A DNA stretch of 64,000 nt from Candidatus Symbiopectobacterium endolongispinus (GCF_018777385.1 NZ_JAFJYB010000004.1:310001-374000); one strand, 5' to 3'. Positions 9,165 through 18,530 are shown, numbered from the stretch's first letter. The notes: generated by a model not told the origin, from the letters alone. Program-made: numbers and translations.

Positions 9165-9908
9165 TTACTCCTCGTCATCCTCGGCGAAAGCCGGGGATCT
9201 CTGCCAGAAAGAATGCGTTTCTCCTGTGCGAGATTCCCGCCTTCGCGGGAATGACGGAGGCGGGCGAGAATGACAGAGGTGGGATTCGCTCAAACGCTTG
9301 AGGAGCATATTGAGCATCACGCCGTACATCGGTAAGAAGAACAGCAAGCTAATCAGCAATTTGAAGGTGTAATCGACCAATGCGATTTCCACCCAGTTTG
9401 CCGCCATAAAAGCATCGGTGCTGCGATAGAAAGCGATGAAGAAGAAGGCCAGTGTATCGCTTAAATTACCAAACAACGTGGAGGCTACCCACCACGCCTT
9501 GCGCTGGCGCAGGCGGTTAAACACATGCACATCCAGAATTTGCCCCAGCACGTAGGCCATAAAGCTGGCGCACGCGATACGCGCAATCACGATATTGACG
9601 CTAGCGAGCGCACTGAACCCCCGCCACTCTCCCTGATAAAACAGCGCGGATACCACATAGGAAATCACCAGCGCTGGCACCATCACCGTCAGAATAATCC
9701 GGCGCGCCAACGGTGCGCCAAAGATACGTACGGTCAGATCGGTGGCCAGAAAGATAAACGGGAAGGTGAATGCGCCCCAGGTGGTATGGAACCCGAAGAT
9801 GGAGATCGGCAACTGCACCAGATAATTACTGGAGGTAATGATCAGAATGTGGAACAACGACAGCCTGGCAAGCGCGCTAAGCCGCTGCTGGGCGGTAAAA
9901 TGAAACAT
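9165..9908 (-). CDS. yhhQ: queuosine-precursor transporter YhhQ with a repeat-derived C-terminal extension
   Basis: The first 210 or so residues match YhhQ, an inner-membrane QPTR/VUT-family carrier for preQ0 and preQ1. They include TWGAFTFPFIFLATDLTVRIFG, the FGNLSDTLAFF family signature and DYTFKLLISLLFFLPMYG helices. Beyond LLKRLSES the reading frame does not stop at the usual place but runs on for about 36 residues through a palindromic intergenic repeat, giving PPSFPRRRES and AFAEDDEE. E. coli YhhQ has about 221 residues against 247 here. The tail is cytoplasmic and charged, and the core helices are complete, so function is probably retained. Confidence 0.88.
   Translation of the reverse strand: MFHFTAQQRLSALARLSLFHILIITSSNYLVQLPISIFGFHTTWGAFTFPFIFLATDLTVRIFGAPLARRIILTVMVPALVISYVVSALFYQGEWRGFSALASVNIVIARIACASFMAYVLGQILDVHVFNRLRQRKAWWVASTLFGNLSDTLAFFFIAFYRSTDAFMAANWVEIALVDYTFKLLISLLFFLPMYGVMLNMLLKRLSESHLCHSRPPPSFPRRRESRTGETHSFWQRSPAFAEDDEE
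9173..9256. repeat. palindromic repeat, copy A (inside the yhhQ 3' end)
   Basis: Two stem-loops, CTCGGC-gaaa-GCCGGG and TTCCCGC-ctt-GCGGGAA, lie between outer arms CGTCATCC and GGAATGACG. Related copies lie at 36988-37070 and 56444-56471. On the minus strand this copy encodes the PRRRES tail of YhhQ. The family looks like the REP-type repeats found in many proteobacteria. Confidence 0.75.
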
Positions 9909-10190
9909 GGCAATGTGACCTTTTTAGTGATTGGGGTGAGGGAACCCAAGTGGTGCCGTTAACAATGATATTATGGCACGTAATTCATGCTGCTTATTCA
10001 ATGCGACTGACACAAGGAGGAGCAGCGCGCGGCATGATACGCTGTTAGGTGGGGATTGCAATGGTGAATTTATGCGCAATCGATATCGTAGGTTGCGCAG
10101 GAAAATCTGCGGCGTAAACTAGGGCGGTTTTGATGGCTGCCACACTGGGCGGTCGTTATCTATGCCCTTATGCCATTGCCGAGAATAATG

Positions 10191-10433
10191 ATGACCGACA
10201 CCTTCACCAACCCGGATAAAACCCTCGATGCACAGGGGCTGCGCTGCCCGGAACCGGTGATGACGGTGCGTAAAACCGTGCGTCAGATGGAGACGGGGCA
10301 GACGCTACTTATTCTGGCTGATGACCCGGCAACCACGCGCGATATACCGGGCTTTTGCGTCTATATGGAGCACGAGCTTCTGGCACAGGAGACGGCATCA
10401 CTGCCCTATCGCTACCTCCTGCGCAAGAAGTAG
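10191..10433 (+). CDS. tusA: sulfurtransferase TusA
   Basis: An 80-residue TusA (SirA) protein. It carries persulfide sulfur from IscS to the TusBCD relay for 2-thiouridine in tRNA wobble positions. The catalytic Cys is in the GLRCPEPVM motif near residue 19, and the [13 protein letters not shown] segment is conserved. The start at 10191 (MTDTFTNP) matches E. coli MTDLFSSP; earlier in-frame ATGs at 10170 and 10188 would only add a short tail. It is divergent from yhhQ and converges on zntA, as in E. coli. No lesion is seen. Confidence 0.93.
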   Translation: MTDTFTNPDKTLDAQGLRCPEPVMTVRKTVRQMETGQTLLILADDPATTRDIPGFCVYMEHELLAQETASLPYRYLLRKK

Positions 10434-10444
10434 TCTTTTTGCCG

Positions 10445-12730
10445 TTACCCGGCGTCTTGTGGTTTTTCGCGTCGCAATAAGCGCAGTGCATTGGCGGTCA
10501 TCAGCGCCGTGGCACCGGAATCATCAAGCACGGCGAGCCACAATCCGGTGATCCCCAGCAGGCTGGTCACCAGAAAGATGGCTTTCAGCCCCAGCGCCAG
10601 CGTGATGTTTTGCCGGATATTATTGCGCGTGGCGCGCGAGAGCCGAATCATGCCCGCCAGTTCGCTTAGCCGATTATGCGTGAGCGCCGCATCGGCGGTT
10701 TCCAGCGCAACGTCGCTGCCCCCTCCCATGGCGATGCCGATAGCCGCCGATTTCATTGCTGGCGCATCGTTAATGCCATCGCCCACCATCGCCGTCGGAT
10801 GGATCTGGTTCATTTCGCGCACGGCATCGACTTTGTCGGCGGGCAGTAGACCCGCTTTATAGTCAATGCCCAGCGTCGCCGCGATGGCTGCCGCCGAACG
10901 TGGATTATCACCGGTGAGCATGGTGCAGCTAATTCCCAACGTGCGTAGTGCTTCAATCGCCTGCGGCGTATCCGCCCGCAAGGTGTCACGCAGCGCCAGC
11001 AAGCCAATGATGTGCGTTTCTTCCTGTACCACCACCACGGTTTTTCCGTCGCTTTCCAGGGTGTGAATCTGATTGCGCCAGTCTGCGTTGAGCGCCTCGG
11101 GTGCGATTTTAGCGGGTGCTTTGACGCTGATTTTTGCCTGCGATGAGACCCTCAACTCCCACGCCAGCCAGCGCACGCTGTGCCGTTGCCACCGGCAGCA
11201 TCGGGGCAACCGTGCGGGCATGCTGGACAATTGCTTTCGCCAGCGGGTGGTGTGAACCCGTCTCGATCGCCGCCGCGCGTGCCAGCAACGCAGCCTTGCT
11301 CACGCCCTGCGCGGGTATCACATCTGTCACCTGAGGTTTGCCCTGTGTCAGGGTGCCGGTTTTGTCGAAAACGATGGTATTGATGGTGCCCAGAATCTCC
11401 AGTGCCGCGCCGCCTTTGATTAGCGCGCCGCGCCGGGCAGCGGCTGCTAAGCCGGATGTGATGGCCGCTGGGGTGGAAATCACCAGTGCACAGGGGCAGC
11501 CAATCAGCAATAGCGTCAGGCCGCGATAAACCCACTCTTGCCACGGCGCACCAAATAGCAGTGGCGGCACCACGATGGTCGCCGCGGCAAGCAGCATGAT
11601 GGCTGGGGTGTAATAGCGGCTAAAGCGATCGAGAAAACGCTCTATCGGCGCACGGTGGCTCTCGGCTTCTTCAATCAAATGCAAAATACGGTCGATGGCG
11701 CTGTTGCCCGGTTCTGATATCACGCGCAACTGTATCAGGCGATCGACGCTCAGGCTGCCTGCTGAGACCTTGTCACCCTGCTCACGCTCTACCGGAAGGG
11801 ATTCCCCGGTCAATGCGCTTTCATCAAAGCTGGCATGGGGAACCAGCAGTTCACCATCGGCGGGCAATCGGCTGCCCGGTGCCACTTCGATCACATCGCC
11901 GGGTTGCAGTGCGGCAATGCTGGCCTGAGTACGCTGACCAGCACGGATCACCGTTGCGGTTTCTGGCATCAACGCCATCAACGCGCTGACGCCGCGACGG
12001 GCGCGCTGTGCGGCGTAGGCTTCCAGGCGCTCTCCCAGCATAAACAGCAAAATCACCATGGTGGCTTCGCTGGTAGCACCAATCAACAAGGCACCCAGCG
12101 CGGCGACGCTCATCAGCATTTCGATGGCAAAGGGCGTGCCGCTGCGAATCAGTTTAATGGCCTGTGAGAGCAGCGGCATCAGCCCCAGCAGTGTGGTGGC
12201 GATAAAGGCTATCTATGAAGCGCTAGGCGAAAACAGCGAAAGTATCCCGCTGACTGCGGTCAACACCGCAAACAGAATGAGAAAACCGTGTTCACGCAGG
12301 ATACGGCGTAAAGGCGTTTCGGCAGAGGTGGATGATGTTGGGACGGTTGCGCTGGGGGACGTATCTTGCCAGGTAAACCCAGCGAGCTCTACGGCACGTT
12401 GAATCTCTGTGCGAATATTGGACTGTGCATCAACAATGAGTTTTTCGGTGGCGAAGCGAACGCTTGCTTGAATAACGCCGGGAAGCGGGTGAGGCATCAC
12501 TGTCGCTGCCGTCGGGGTCACCGGAATCGCCGCTCTCTCCATCGTCAGACGCGCTGTGTTCCGCGCTGGGTGTGGTGTCGCATGCAGAGATTGTTGTAGT
12601 GCTGTGTTTAACCGCGCAGCAACTGCGATCGGCATGGCTACTGCGTTGCGCATGGCGTTGGCAGCAAGCATTGGCACCTTTGATCGTGGTGAGTGTGGCA
12701 AGAATGAGTCTGGTGATGAGAATGCATCAT
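10445..12730 (-). pseudogene. zntA: Zn/Cd/Pb efflux P-type ATPase ZntA, disrupted
   Basis: ZntA is a P1B-type inner-membrane ATPase exporting Zn(II), Cd(II) and Pb(II). The body retains LTGES, GCPCALVISTPAA (the CPC metal site), FDKTGTLTQGKP and GDGINDAP. The likely start at 12730 follows AGGAGAGC and begins MMHSHHQTHSCHTHHD, a metal-binding leader. That frame breaks near 12660, and the GMDC-x-x-C metal-binding domain is not found, only its end (ASVRFATEKLIVDA). An in-frame TAG lies at 12213-12215 before IAFIATTLLGL. One extra base in the T run at 11131-11135 shifts the frame between the phosphorylation and hinge domains. At least three independent lesions make this a pseudogene. Confidence 0.92.
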
Positions 12731-12744
12731 GCTCTCCTATTTGA

Positions 12745-12759
12745 TGATAGTGGTTCTCA
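12745..12759. promoter_or_regulatory. Fur-like box upstream of zntA
   Basis: TGATAGT-G-GTTCTCA matches 11 of 14 defined positions of the Fur 7-1-7 consensus and lies 15 bases from the zntA start. The ZntR-type palindrome of the E. coli zntA promoter is not visible. The call rests on consensus comparison only. Confidence 0.3.
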
Positions 12760-12817
12760 TCCAAGACTTTATCACTGCTGCCAGTAGCTGCACAGCGCTT
12801 TTGATATTCAGCACTGA

Positions 12818-13447
12818 TTAAAAATAGAGCGCTCTTACGATTAAAAAATGGCCCGCGAAATAGCTGGCAGCCACAATCGCCTGATGGGCACGAAACGGAA
12901 AGCGGTAATGGTGAATCAGCCAGACGCCGTGGGCGATAAACAGCAGCACGCTGCCCGCAAACCAGGAGAGATTATTACTGCTGCCAAGCGCAAAGTACTG
13001 TTCCCCGGCAACCCACACCATGACCGCATTCATTGCGACAAATGCCACGACCGGCCAGCGCAGGGTGTCGAGTCGTGACCACAGGATGGCAAGCAGTATC
13101 GCGATAATCACCAGCAGCAACAGTGGCAGCGGCCAGAAAAACGTGAGTGACGCTTTCGCCACCAGAAACCCGATGGTGTAGAGCAGATGGCAGGCGGAAT
13201 AGGCACCGATGGCGAACATCATGCGCTGTATTGGCAGCAACAGCAGGATATCCGCAGCTAACGTTGCCAACAGGCCGAGCACGATAAAGTAACCGGTGAC
13301 GCTCATCAGCGGCGTTTGCCAGGCCAGCGCGAGCAGCAGCGCGATGGTAATGGGCTTGAACAGCCAGCGTTGCCAGCCAGGCCCACGGTAGCTGGCATCG
13401 ACGTAGAGCCAGCCTGAAAAGAGAACGGCAATAAACGACCAGAGCAT
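12818..13447 (-). CDS. yhhN: YhhN, TMEM86/lysoplasmalogenase-like membrane protein
   Basis: A 209-residue protein with about eight hydrophobic segments, matching the YhhN/TMEM86 family in length and in motifs such as LADILLLLP and FAHGVWL-like FIAHGVWLIHHYR. Some members hydrolyse the vinyl-ether bond of lysoplasmalogen; the bacterial role is not established. AAGGATACCCT precedes the ATG. Its position between zntA and yhhM is the same as in E. coli. It appears intact. Confidence 0.88.
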   Translation of the reverse strand: MLWSFIAVLFSGWLYVDASYRGPGWQRWLFKPITIALLLALAWQTPLMSVTGYFIVLGLLATLAADILLLLPIQRMMFAIGAYSACHLLYTIGFLVAKASLTFFWPLPLLLLVIIAILLAILWSRLDTLRWPVVAFVAMNAVMVWVAGEQYFALGSSNNLSWFAGSVLLFIAHGVWLIHHYRFPFRAHQAIVAASYFAGHFLIVRALYF

Positions 13448-13626
13448 AGGGTATCCTTATCACCTTATTGGATTTTTCATCATTGAGTGTAGGAGATCGC
13501 ACGCGGGATGAACAACACGCCGTGTGACAAGTGCGAAGTCACGCGCTTCATGTTATGTTGGCGGCAATAATGATCGTTTTTTGTATATATATCTTCGCGA
13601 TACTACTGAAGGGGGACGGTTTTTGC

Positions 13627-13947
13627 ATGAGCAGTGAGTCAGCGCTCTACCGGATTCAATTTATGAATAACGGCAAAAATTATCAGCTTTACGTGCGAGA
13701 GTTGGTGCAAAGCAGTCTTTTTGGGTTTATCGAGATTGCGGATTTCGTTTTTGACGGTCCCTCCACCCTGCTGGTTGGCCCTTCTACCGAGAAGCTGAAA
13801 ACGGAGTTTTCCGGCGTAAATCGCAGCTTTATTCCGCTGCAAGCGGTGATCCGCATCAATGCCGCGACGGAGAAAGGGGCGGCCCGTATTTCCGAGCTGG
13901 GCGACAATGTAACCGCGTTCCCTTTTCTTTCTGGGAAAAAGCCATGA
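13627..13947 (+). CDS. DUF1820 family protein
   Basis: A 106-residue soluble protein of the DUF1820 family, recognisable by YRIQFMNNGKNYQLYVRELV, SSLFGFIEIADFVF and GVNRSFIPLQAVIRI. Function is unknown. The start at 13627 is preferred because GGGGGA lies upstream and family members begin just before LYRIxF; the frame is open further up to 13531. The stop overlaps the ATG of yhhM (ATGA), suggesting translational coupling. E. coli does not have this gene at this position. Confidence 0.75.
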   Translation: MSSESALYRIQFMNNGKNYQLYVRELVQSSLFGFIEIADFVFDGPSTLLVGPSTEKLKTEFSGVNRSFIPLQAVIRINAATEKGAARISELGDNVTAFPFLSGKKP

Positions 13948-14305
13948 TGTCGTGGGAAATGTCCCATTGGTGGTCTTTGGTTGTCAGCCTGATCCTGTTT
14001 CTGGGGGGGGGGGGCGACAGTTTCTGCGGCAACGACGCCAGCGCGTAGAGGACGATGCCACACCGCTACGCACGGTAGAGGCCGAGATCGCCGCGCTGCG
14101 CGCCATACCGTTGGCGCGCCCCACGCGCGCGCAACCGATGAATCCCGATCTTCCCGAGCGCTATGAGGCGACGTTTATGCTATTGCCCGCAGGGGAAAAC
14201 CTCACCTGCCACCTGAGCGAGACCCAATATCGAGTGCTGGCGTTGGGTATGACGGGCAGATTGCAGGTCCAGGGCTCACGTTTTGTGTCCTTCGAACCTG
14301 CATAG
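13944..14305 (+). pseudogene. yhhM: YhhM (DUF2500), frame broken at a 12-G tract
   Basis: YhhM-like proteins have one N-terminal membrane helix and a small DUF2500 domain; their function is unknown. Here the helix (MMSWEMSHWWSLVVSLIL) is in one frame, while the domain (RYEATFMLLPAGENLTCHL, then RVLALGMTG and SRFVSFEPA) is in another. The switch falls exactly at G12 (14003-14014). Tracts this long slip readily in replication and are also miscounted in sequencing. Changing the tract by one or two bases could restore the frame, so this may be phase-variable, a pseudogene, or an error. Confidence 0.75.
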
Positions 14306-14599
14306 GGCTATTTTTTGTCCCGCTAGTGGGTTGAACACCCTTCATCTTTTTCTGCCACGCCAGCAGTTCAAACACCCCGAACAGGAAAATACGTGCTTCC
14401 AGCGCGCGGCTCAATGGCCCCTGTTCTTTACCGTGGCTGGCACGTAACAACAGCACCTGAAAACCGTGCATCAACAGCGTAAACCCCATCGCGACCATCA
14501 TGAAGATGTTCAGTGGGCGGGGAAAGGGCGCAATCAGGTTGGTAATCAAAAAGCCCCACACGCCGATCATCAAATCCGACCCAGGTTAATCCAAATCAT
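14202..14599 (-). pseudogene. yhhL: YhhL (DUF1145), frameshifted near its start
   Basis: A small two-helix membrane protein of about 90 residues in E. coli, function unknown. The natural start at 14599 overlaps the rsmD end and reads MIWINLGRI, then stops. One missing T puts the rest (MIGVWGFLITNLIAPFPRPL, then LLMHGFQVLLL and IFLFGVFELLAWQKK) in another frame. The normal stop after WQKK is also absent, so the frame runs about 45 residues into DNA antisense to yhhM. Both ends are thus altered. Confidence 0.8.
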
Positions 14600-15203
14600 C
14601 GTCTGCCTCTTCATGCTGTGTGGGCGTAGCCTGGCGGATATACAGCCGGTATGCCACTTGTCCTGCCACTTTTTCGCGGTGTAGCGTCCAGGTAACCGGA
14701 ATCTCTAGCTCGCCATTCTCGGCCTCGGTTTCCACATAAATCCACGCCTCGGGTGCCAGCCAGCCCTGCTGTTCCAGCAAACGGAGCGTCTGGTTTAATA
14801 AGTCCCGGCGAAAGGGGGGATCGAGAAACACCACGTCATAGGGCTCACCGGTCTGCGCAAGCCAGTTCAACGTATTGGTATTGATGATGCGGGCGTTGTT
14901 CGCCTTCAACAGTACCGCATTCTGTTCCAGTTGCCTGGCGATTCTGCGTTCGTTTTCCAGCAGGGTGACATGTGCCGCATAGCGTGACAGCGCTTCAAAC
15001 CCCAGTGCGCCACTGCCTGCGAAGCCATCCAGGCAACGGGCCTGCTGAATGACCGGCGCCAGCCAGTTAAACAGCGTTTCACGAACGCGATCGGTGGTGG
15101 GGCGCAGCCCTGGGCTGTCTGGCACGGGAAGTTTTCGCCCGCGCCACTGGCCGCCGATAATGCGGATTTGGCCTGCCTGTGCAGGTGCATTTTTTTTTGC
15201 CAT
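14586..15203 (-). CDS. rsmD: 16S rRNA (guanine966-N2)-methyltransferase RsmD
   Basis: A 205-residue SAM-dependent methyltransferase that modifies G966 of 16S rRNA in assembled 30S subunits. It shows the N-terminal GGQWRGRKLPVP, PTTDRVRETLFNWL, the SAM-binding GFAGSGALGFEALSR (usually LFAGSGALGLEAL) and the catalytic FLDPPF motif near residue 128. No lesion is seen. It is divergent from ftsY as in E. coli, and its last codons overlap the yhhL start. The tail EEADDDLD is acidic. Confidence 0.94.
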   Translation of the reverse strand: MAKKNAPAQAGQIRIIGGQWRGRKLPVPDSPGLRPTTDRVRETLFNWLAPVIQQARCLDGFAGSGALGFEALSRYAAHVTLLENERRIARQLEQNAVLLKANNARIINTNTLNWLAQTGEPYDVVFLDPPFRRDLLNQTLRLLEQQGWLAPEAWIYVETEAENGELEIPVTWTLHREKVAGQVAYRLYIRQATPTQHEEADDDLD

Positions 15204-15515
15204 CGTCTGTTTACTGTAGAACTCCGGGTTGCCGGGTGCTGAGATTCGCTATCGGTAATAGGTAGGCGCTATTCTAACGAGGGTTAGGAGGGGAAGGAAT
15301 GTTAATATCAGGTTTCTCTGCGGTGACGCGTGGTTTTGGCCTACCCGGTTATCGAGATGACATACTTCGTTACCGAGATTGTCTCCACCTGCCCTGCCAT
15401 GGTGCGTGTTGCTGCCGGGCGGAAAGTGGTAGACTCTGGGCTCGACTCTGACCGGGCTATTGACTTCAATTATTTAAGCGCTGCTGTGAGCAGCAGCATG
15501 GGGCGCGATTGCGAT
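15204..15515. other. 312-base rsmD-ftsY intergenic region
   Basis: Holds the divergent promoters of rsmD and ftsY. A purine-rich stretch (GGGTTAGGAGGGGAAGGA, 15283-15300) stands out but is too far from the ftsY start to be its ribosome-binding site. No known motif was recognised. Confidence 0.4.
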
Positions 15516-16868
15516 ATGACAAAAGAGAAAAAACGCGGTTTCTTTTCCTGGCTGGGATTAGGGCGTCAGGAAGAGGAACAGACTGAGCAACCGCAAGCAG
15601 CAGAACAGCAGCAGGATATGGCACAGCCTCAGGACAATGATGTGCCTGTGGTATCGGAGGTTCACGCCGAAACGCCAAACGATGAGCCTGACGTGCAGAC
15701 AGAGGTTCACAGTGCACAGGTGCCTGAAGAACCGGCCGCCGTGCAGCCAGAATCGCCACGCGTTGTTGATGTCGTTGAAACCGCTGAGACGGTAGATCGT
15801 GCAGAGGCGCAGGCGAGTCCTGAAGCGCAGGATACTTTGCTATCACAAGATGTTCTGCCATCACAGGACAGTGCCGATGAGCAAGCGATAACGGAAGTTG
15901 CAGAACACGTTGTTGAGCCTGTGGCACAGGAGCAGGAAAGGCCGACCAAAGAGGGTTTTTTCGCCCGGCTAAAACGCAGTCTGGTAAAAACCCGAGAAAA
16001 CCTCGGTTCCGGATTTATCGGATTGTTTCGCGGTAAGAAAATCGACGACGATCTGTTTGAGGAACTGGAAGAGCAATTATTGATTGCTGATGTCGGCGTG
16101 GAAACCACGCGCAAGATTATTGCCGACCTGACAAAGCAAGCCAGCCGTAAACAACTGAAAGATGCCGATGCGCTGTTGGTGAAACTGAAAGAAGAGATGG
16201 GCGCTATCCTTAACAAGGTGGACGAGCCGCTTAACATCGACGGAAAAACCCATTACGTAATCCTAATGGTGGGCGTTAACGGCGTCGGGAAAACCACCAC
16301 CATCGGTAAATTGGCGCGCCAGTTCCAGGCGCAGGGTAAATCGGTGATGCTGGCCGCCGGGGATACCTTCCGTGCCGCCGCCGTAGAGCAGTTGCAAGTA
16401 TGGGGCCAGCGCAACAACGTGGCCGTGGTCGCGCAGCACACGGGGGCGGATTCTGCCTCGGTGATTTTTGATGCCATTCAAGCGGCAAAAGCGCGCGGTG
16501 CTGACGTGCTGATCGCTGATACCGCAGGACGCTTGCAGAACAAAACGCACCTGATGGAAGAATTGAAGAAAATTGTCCGCGTGATGAAAAAACTGGATGA
16601 GTCTGCGCCGCATGAAATCATGCTGACGTTGGACGCCAGCACCGGACAAAACGCCGTCAGCCAGGCGAAACTGTTTAACGATGCCGTCGGCTTGACCGGC
16701 ATCACCCTGACCAAGCTGGACGGCACCGCGAAAGGCGGGGTGATCTTCGCCATCGCCGATCAGTTTGGGATTCCTATCCGCTATATTGGGGTAGGGGAAG
16801 GTATTGATGATTTGCGTCCCTTTAAGGCTGACGATTTTATTGAGGCGCTTTTTGCCCGCGAAGACTGA
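15516..16868 (+). CDS. ftsY: signal recognition particle receptor FtsY
   Basis: A 450-residue SRP receptor GTPase that docks ribosome-SRP complexes at the inner membrane. A basic start (MTKEKKRGFFSWLGLG) leads into a long acidic, Gln/Glu-rich A domain to about residue 145. The NG domain follows, with GVNGVGKTTT near 253, DTAGR near 335 and TKLDGTAKGG near 398, and it ends with the usual amphipathic ALFARED. An upstream in-frame extension to 15330 is rejected because family members begin at MxKEKK. No lesion is seen. It heads the ftsYEX cluster, and its stop lies 42 bases before ftsE. Confidence 0.96.
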   Translation: MTKEKKRGFFSWLGLGRQEEEQTEQPQAAEQQQDMAQPQDNDVPVVSEVHAETPNDEPDVQTEVHSAQVPEEPAAVQPESPRVVDVVETAETVDRAEAQASPEAQDTLLSQDVLPSQDSADEQAITEVAEHVVEPVAQEQERPTKEGFFARLKRSLVKTRENLGSGFIGLFRGKKIDDDLFEELEEQLLIADVGVETTRKIIADLTKQASRKQLKDADALLVKLKEEMGAILNKVDEPLNIDGKTHYVILMVGVNGVGKTTTIGKLARQFQAQGKSVMLAAGDTFRAAAVEQLQVWGQRNNVAVVAQHTGADSASVIFDAIQAAKARGADVLIADTAGRLQNKTHLMEELKKIVRVMKKLDESAPHEIMLTLDASTGQNAVSQAKLFNDAVGLTGITLTKLDGTAKGGVIFAIADQFGIPIRYIGVGEGIDDLRPFKADDFIEALFARED

Positions 16869-16910
16869 TGTCTCTGAGGATAAACAGCTTGCCCGAGATG
16901 ATGAAAACGG

Positions 16911-17580
16911 ATGATTCGCTTTGAACAAGTCAGTAAGGCTTATCTCGGTGGACGTCAGGCGTTGCAGGGGGGTGGATTTCCATCTGCTTCCTGGGGAGAT
17001 GGCGTTTCTGACGGGCCATTCTGGTGCCGGGAAAAGTACCATGCTGAAACTGATTTGTGGCATAGAGCGCCCGAGCGCGGGCCAGATTTTGTTCAGCGGG
17101 CACAATATCAGCCGCTTGAAAAAGCGTGAGGTGCCCTTCTTGCGCCGCCAGATCAGCATGATCTTTCAGGATCACCATCTGCTGATGGATCGTACCGTCT
17201 ACGATAACGTGGCGATGCCGCTGATTATTGCCGTGGCGAGCAGTGAAGATATCCGCCGCCGTGTTTCGGCCGCTCTCGATAAAGTGGGCTTGCTGGACAA
17301 AGCCAAGAGCTACCCGATTCAATTGTCTGGCGGTGAACAGCAGCGTGTGGGCATTGCCCGCGCGGTGGTGAACAAACCGACGGTACTGCTGGCAGATGAG
17401 CCGACCGGTAACCTGGATAACTCGTTGTCTCAGGATATTTTGCGTTTGTTCGAAGAATTTAACCGCGTTGGCGTTACGGTGTTGATGGCAACGCACGACA
17501 CGACGCTGATTGCCAGCCGTCAGTATCGCGTACTGACGCTGTCGCAAGGACGTATGCTGGGAGGCGTTTATGGCGACTAA
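16911..17580 (+). pseudogene. ftsE: cell-division ABC ATPase FtsE, frameshifted at a G run
   Basis: FtsE is the ATPase of FtsEX, which at the septum activates the EnvC-amidase system for peptidoglycan splitting. MIRFEQVSKAYLGGRQALQG starts at 16911. Six Gs at about 16966 instead of the five expected for Q-G-V-D-F throw the frame off, and the remaining ATPase (VDFHLLPGEMAFLTGHSGAG, then [14 protein letters not shown] and [10 protein letters not shown]) is in another frame to 17580. All catalytic motifs are otherwise intact. An in-frame restart is not available except a poor ATT/TTG. The end overlaps ftsX by 11 bases. This may be a sequencing error or very recent loss. Confidence 0.9.
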
Positions 17581-18530
17581 TTCCCGTAACCCGAAACCCG
17601 AAACCCGAAACCCGAAACCCAGCGTAAATAAGGAAAAGGCACTGCGCGGTGGTTGGCAAGAACAGTGGCGCTATGCCTGGGACAATACGTTGGCGGATAT
17701 GTTGCGCCGGCCGCTGGCGACGCTGCTGACCGTGATGGTGATTGCCATCTCGCTGACCTTGCCAAATATCTGTTATCTGGTGTGGAAAAACGTCAGTCAG
17801 TTGCGGCGCAGTGGTATCCCACGCCGCAACTGACGGTCTATCTGGATAAGGCGTTGGACAATGATGCGGCGCAGGGCGTGATTAACACGCTTCAGGCAGA
17901 GGACGGGGTGGAGAAGGTCAACTACCTGTCCCGTGATGAAGCGATGGGTGAGTTTCGCAACTGGTCTGGTTTCGGTGGGGCGCTGGACATGCTGGAAGAG
18001 AATCCGCTGCCTGCCGTTGCCATCATTACGCCAAAGCTGAACTTCCAAAGCTCACAGACGCTGACCTCGCTGCGCGATCGCGTGGCGGCGGTGCACGGTG
18101 TGAGTGAAGTCCGTATGGACGATAGCTGGTTTGCGCGCTTGGTGGCGCTGACCTCACTGGCGGGTCAGGTGGCCACTACCATCGGTATCCTGATGATTGT
18201 TGCCGTGTTCCTGGTCATCGGTAATAGCGTGCGTCTGAGTATTTTCAGCCGCCGTGAAACCATTAATGTCATGAAGCTGATTGGGGCGACGGACGGCTTT
18301 ATTTTACGTCCCTTCCTCAACGGTGGCGCGTTGCTGTCGCTGATTCTGTCGCAGGCGTTGGTCTGGAAGCTCTCTGCCGCGGTCGATCAGGTTGCTACGG
18401 TATTTGGTACGCGCTTTGCCGTAACCGGACTCACCTGGGATGAATCACTGCTGCTGTTGATTGCTGGGATGATTGGCTGGCAGCATGGCTGGCAACCGTG
18501 CAACATTTACGTCGCTTTACCCCAGAATGA
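17570..18530 (+). pseudogene. ftsX: cell-division protein FtsX, several lesions
   Basis: FtsX is the four-helix membrane partner of FtsE. The N-terminus has an unusual tail built from CCCGAAA heptamers. After [20 protein letters not shown] one base is missing near 17802, shifting the periplasmic loop ([17 protein letters not shown]) to another frame. The C-terminal half keeps [20 protein letters not shown], but about seven residues are missing between duplicated GALL motifs ([10 protein letters not shown]). A second indel near 18482 hides the natural ending, [12 protein letters not shown] with TGA at 18528-18530, in a third frame. Unlike the single ftsE slip, three differences here argue for genuine decay. 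Confidence 0.88.
17590..17617 (+). repeat. CCCGAAA heptamer x4 in the ftsX 5' end
   Basis: Four perfect tandem copies of CCCGAAA plus a partial CCC lie just after the ftsX start and encode NPKPETRNPKP. Because 7 is not a multiple of 3, gain or loss of a copy changes the reading frame. Confidence 0.9.

Noticed and set aside
9909-10190. preQ1 riboswitch upstream of yhhQ
   Set aside because: No recognisable preQ1 aptamer; enterobacterial yhhQ is not known to carry one.
16263-17159. Minus-strand ORF of 298 codons opposite ftsY and ftsE
   Set aside because: Shadow of conserved FtsY/FtsE sequence; no ribosome-binding site and no family match.
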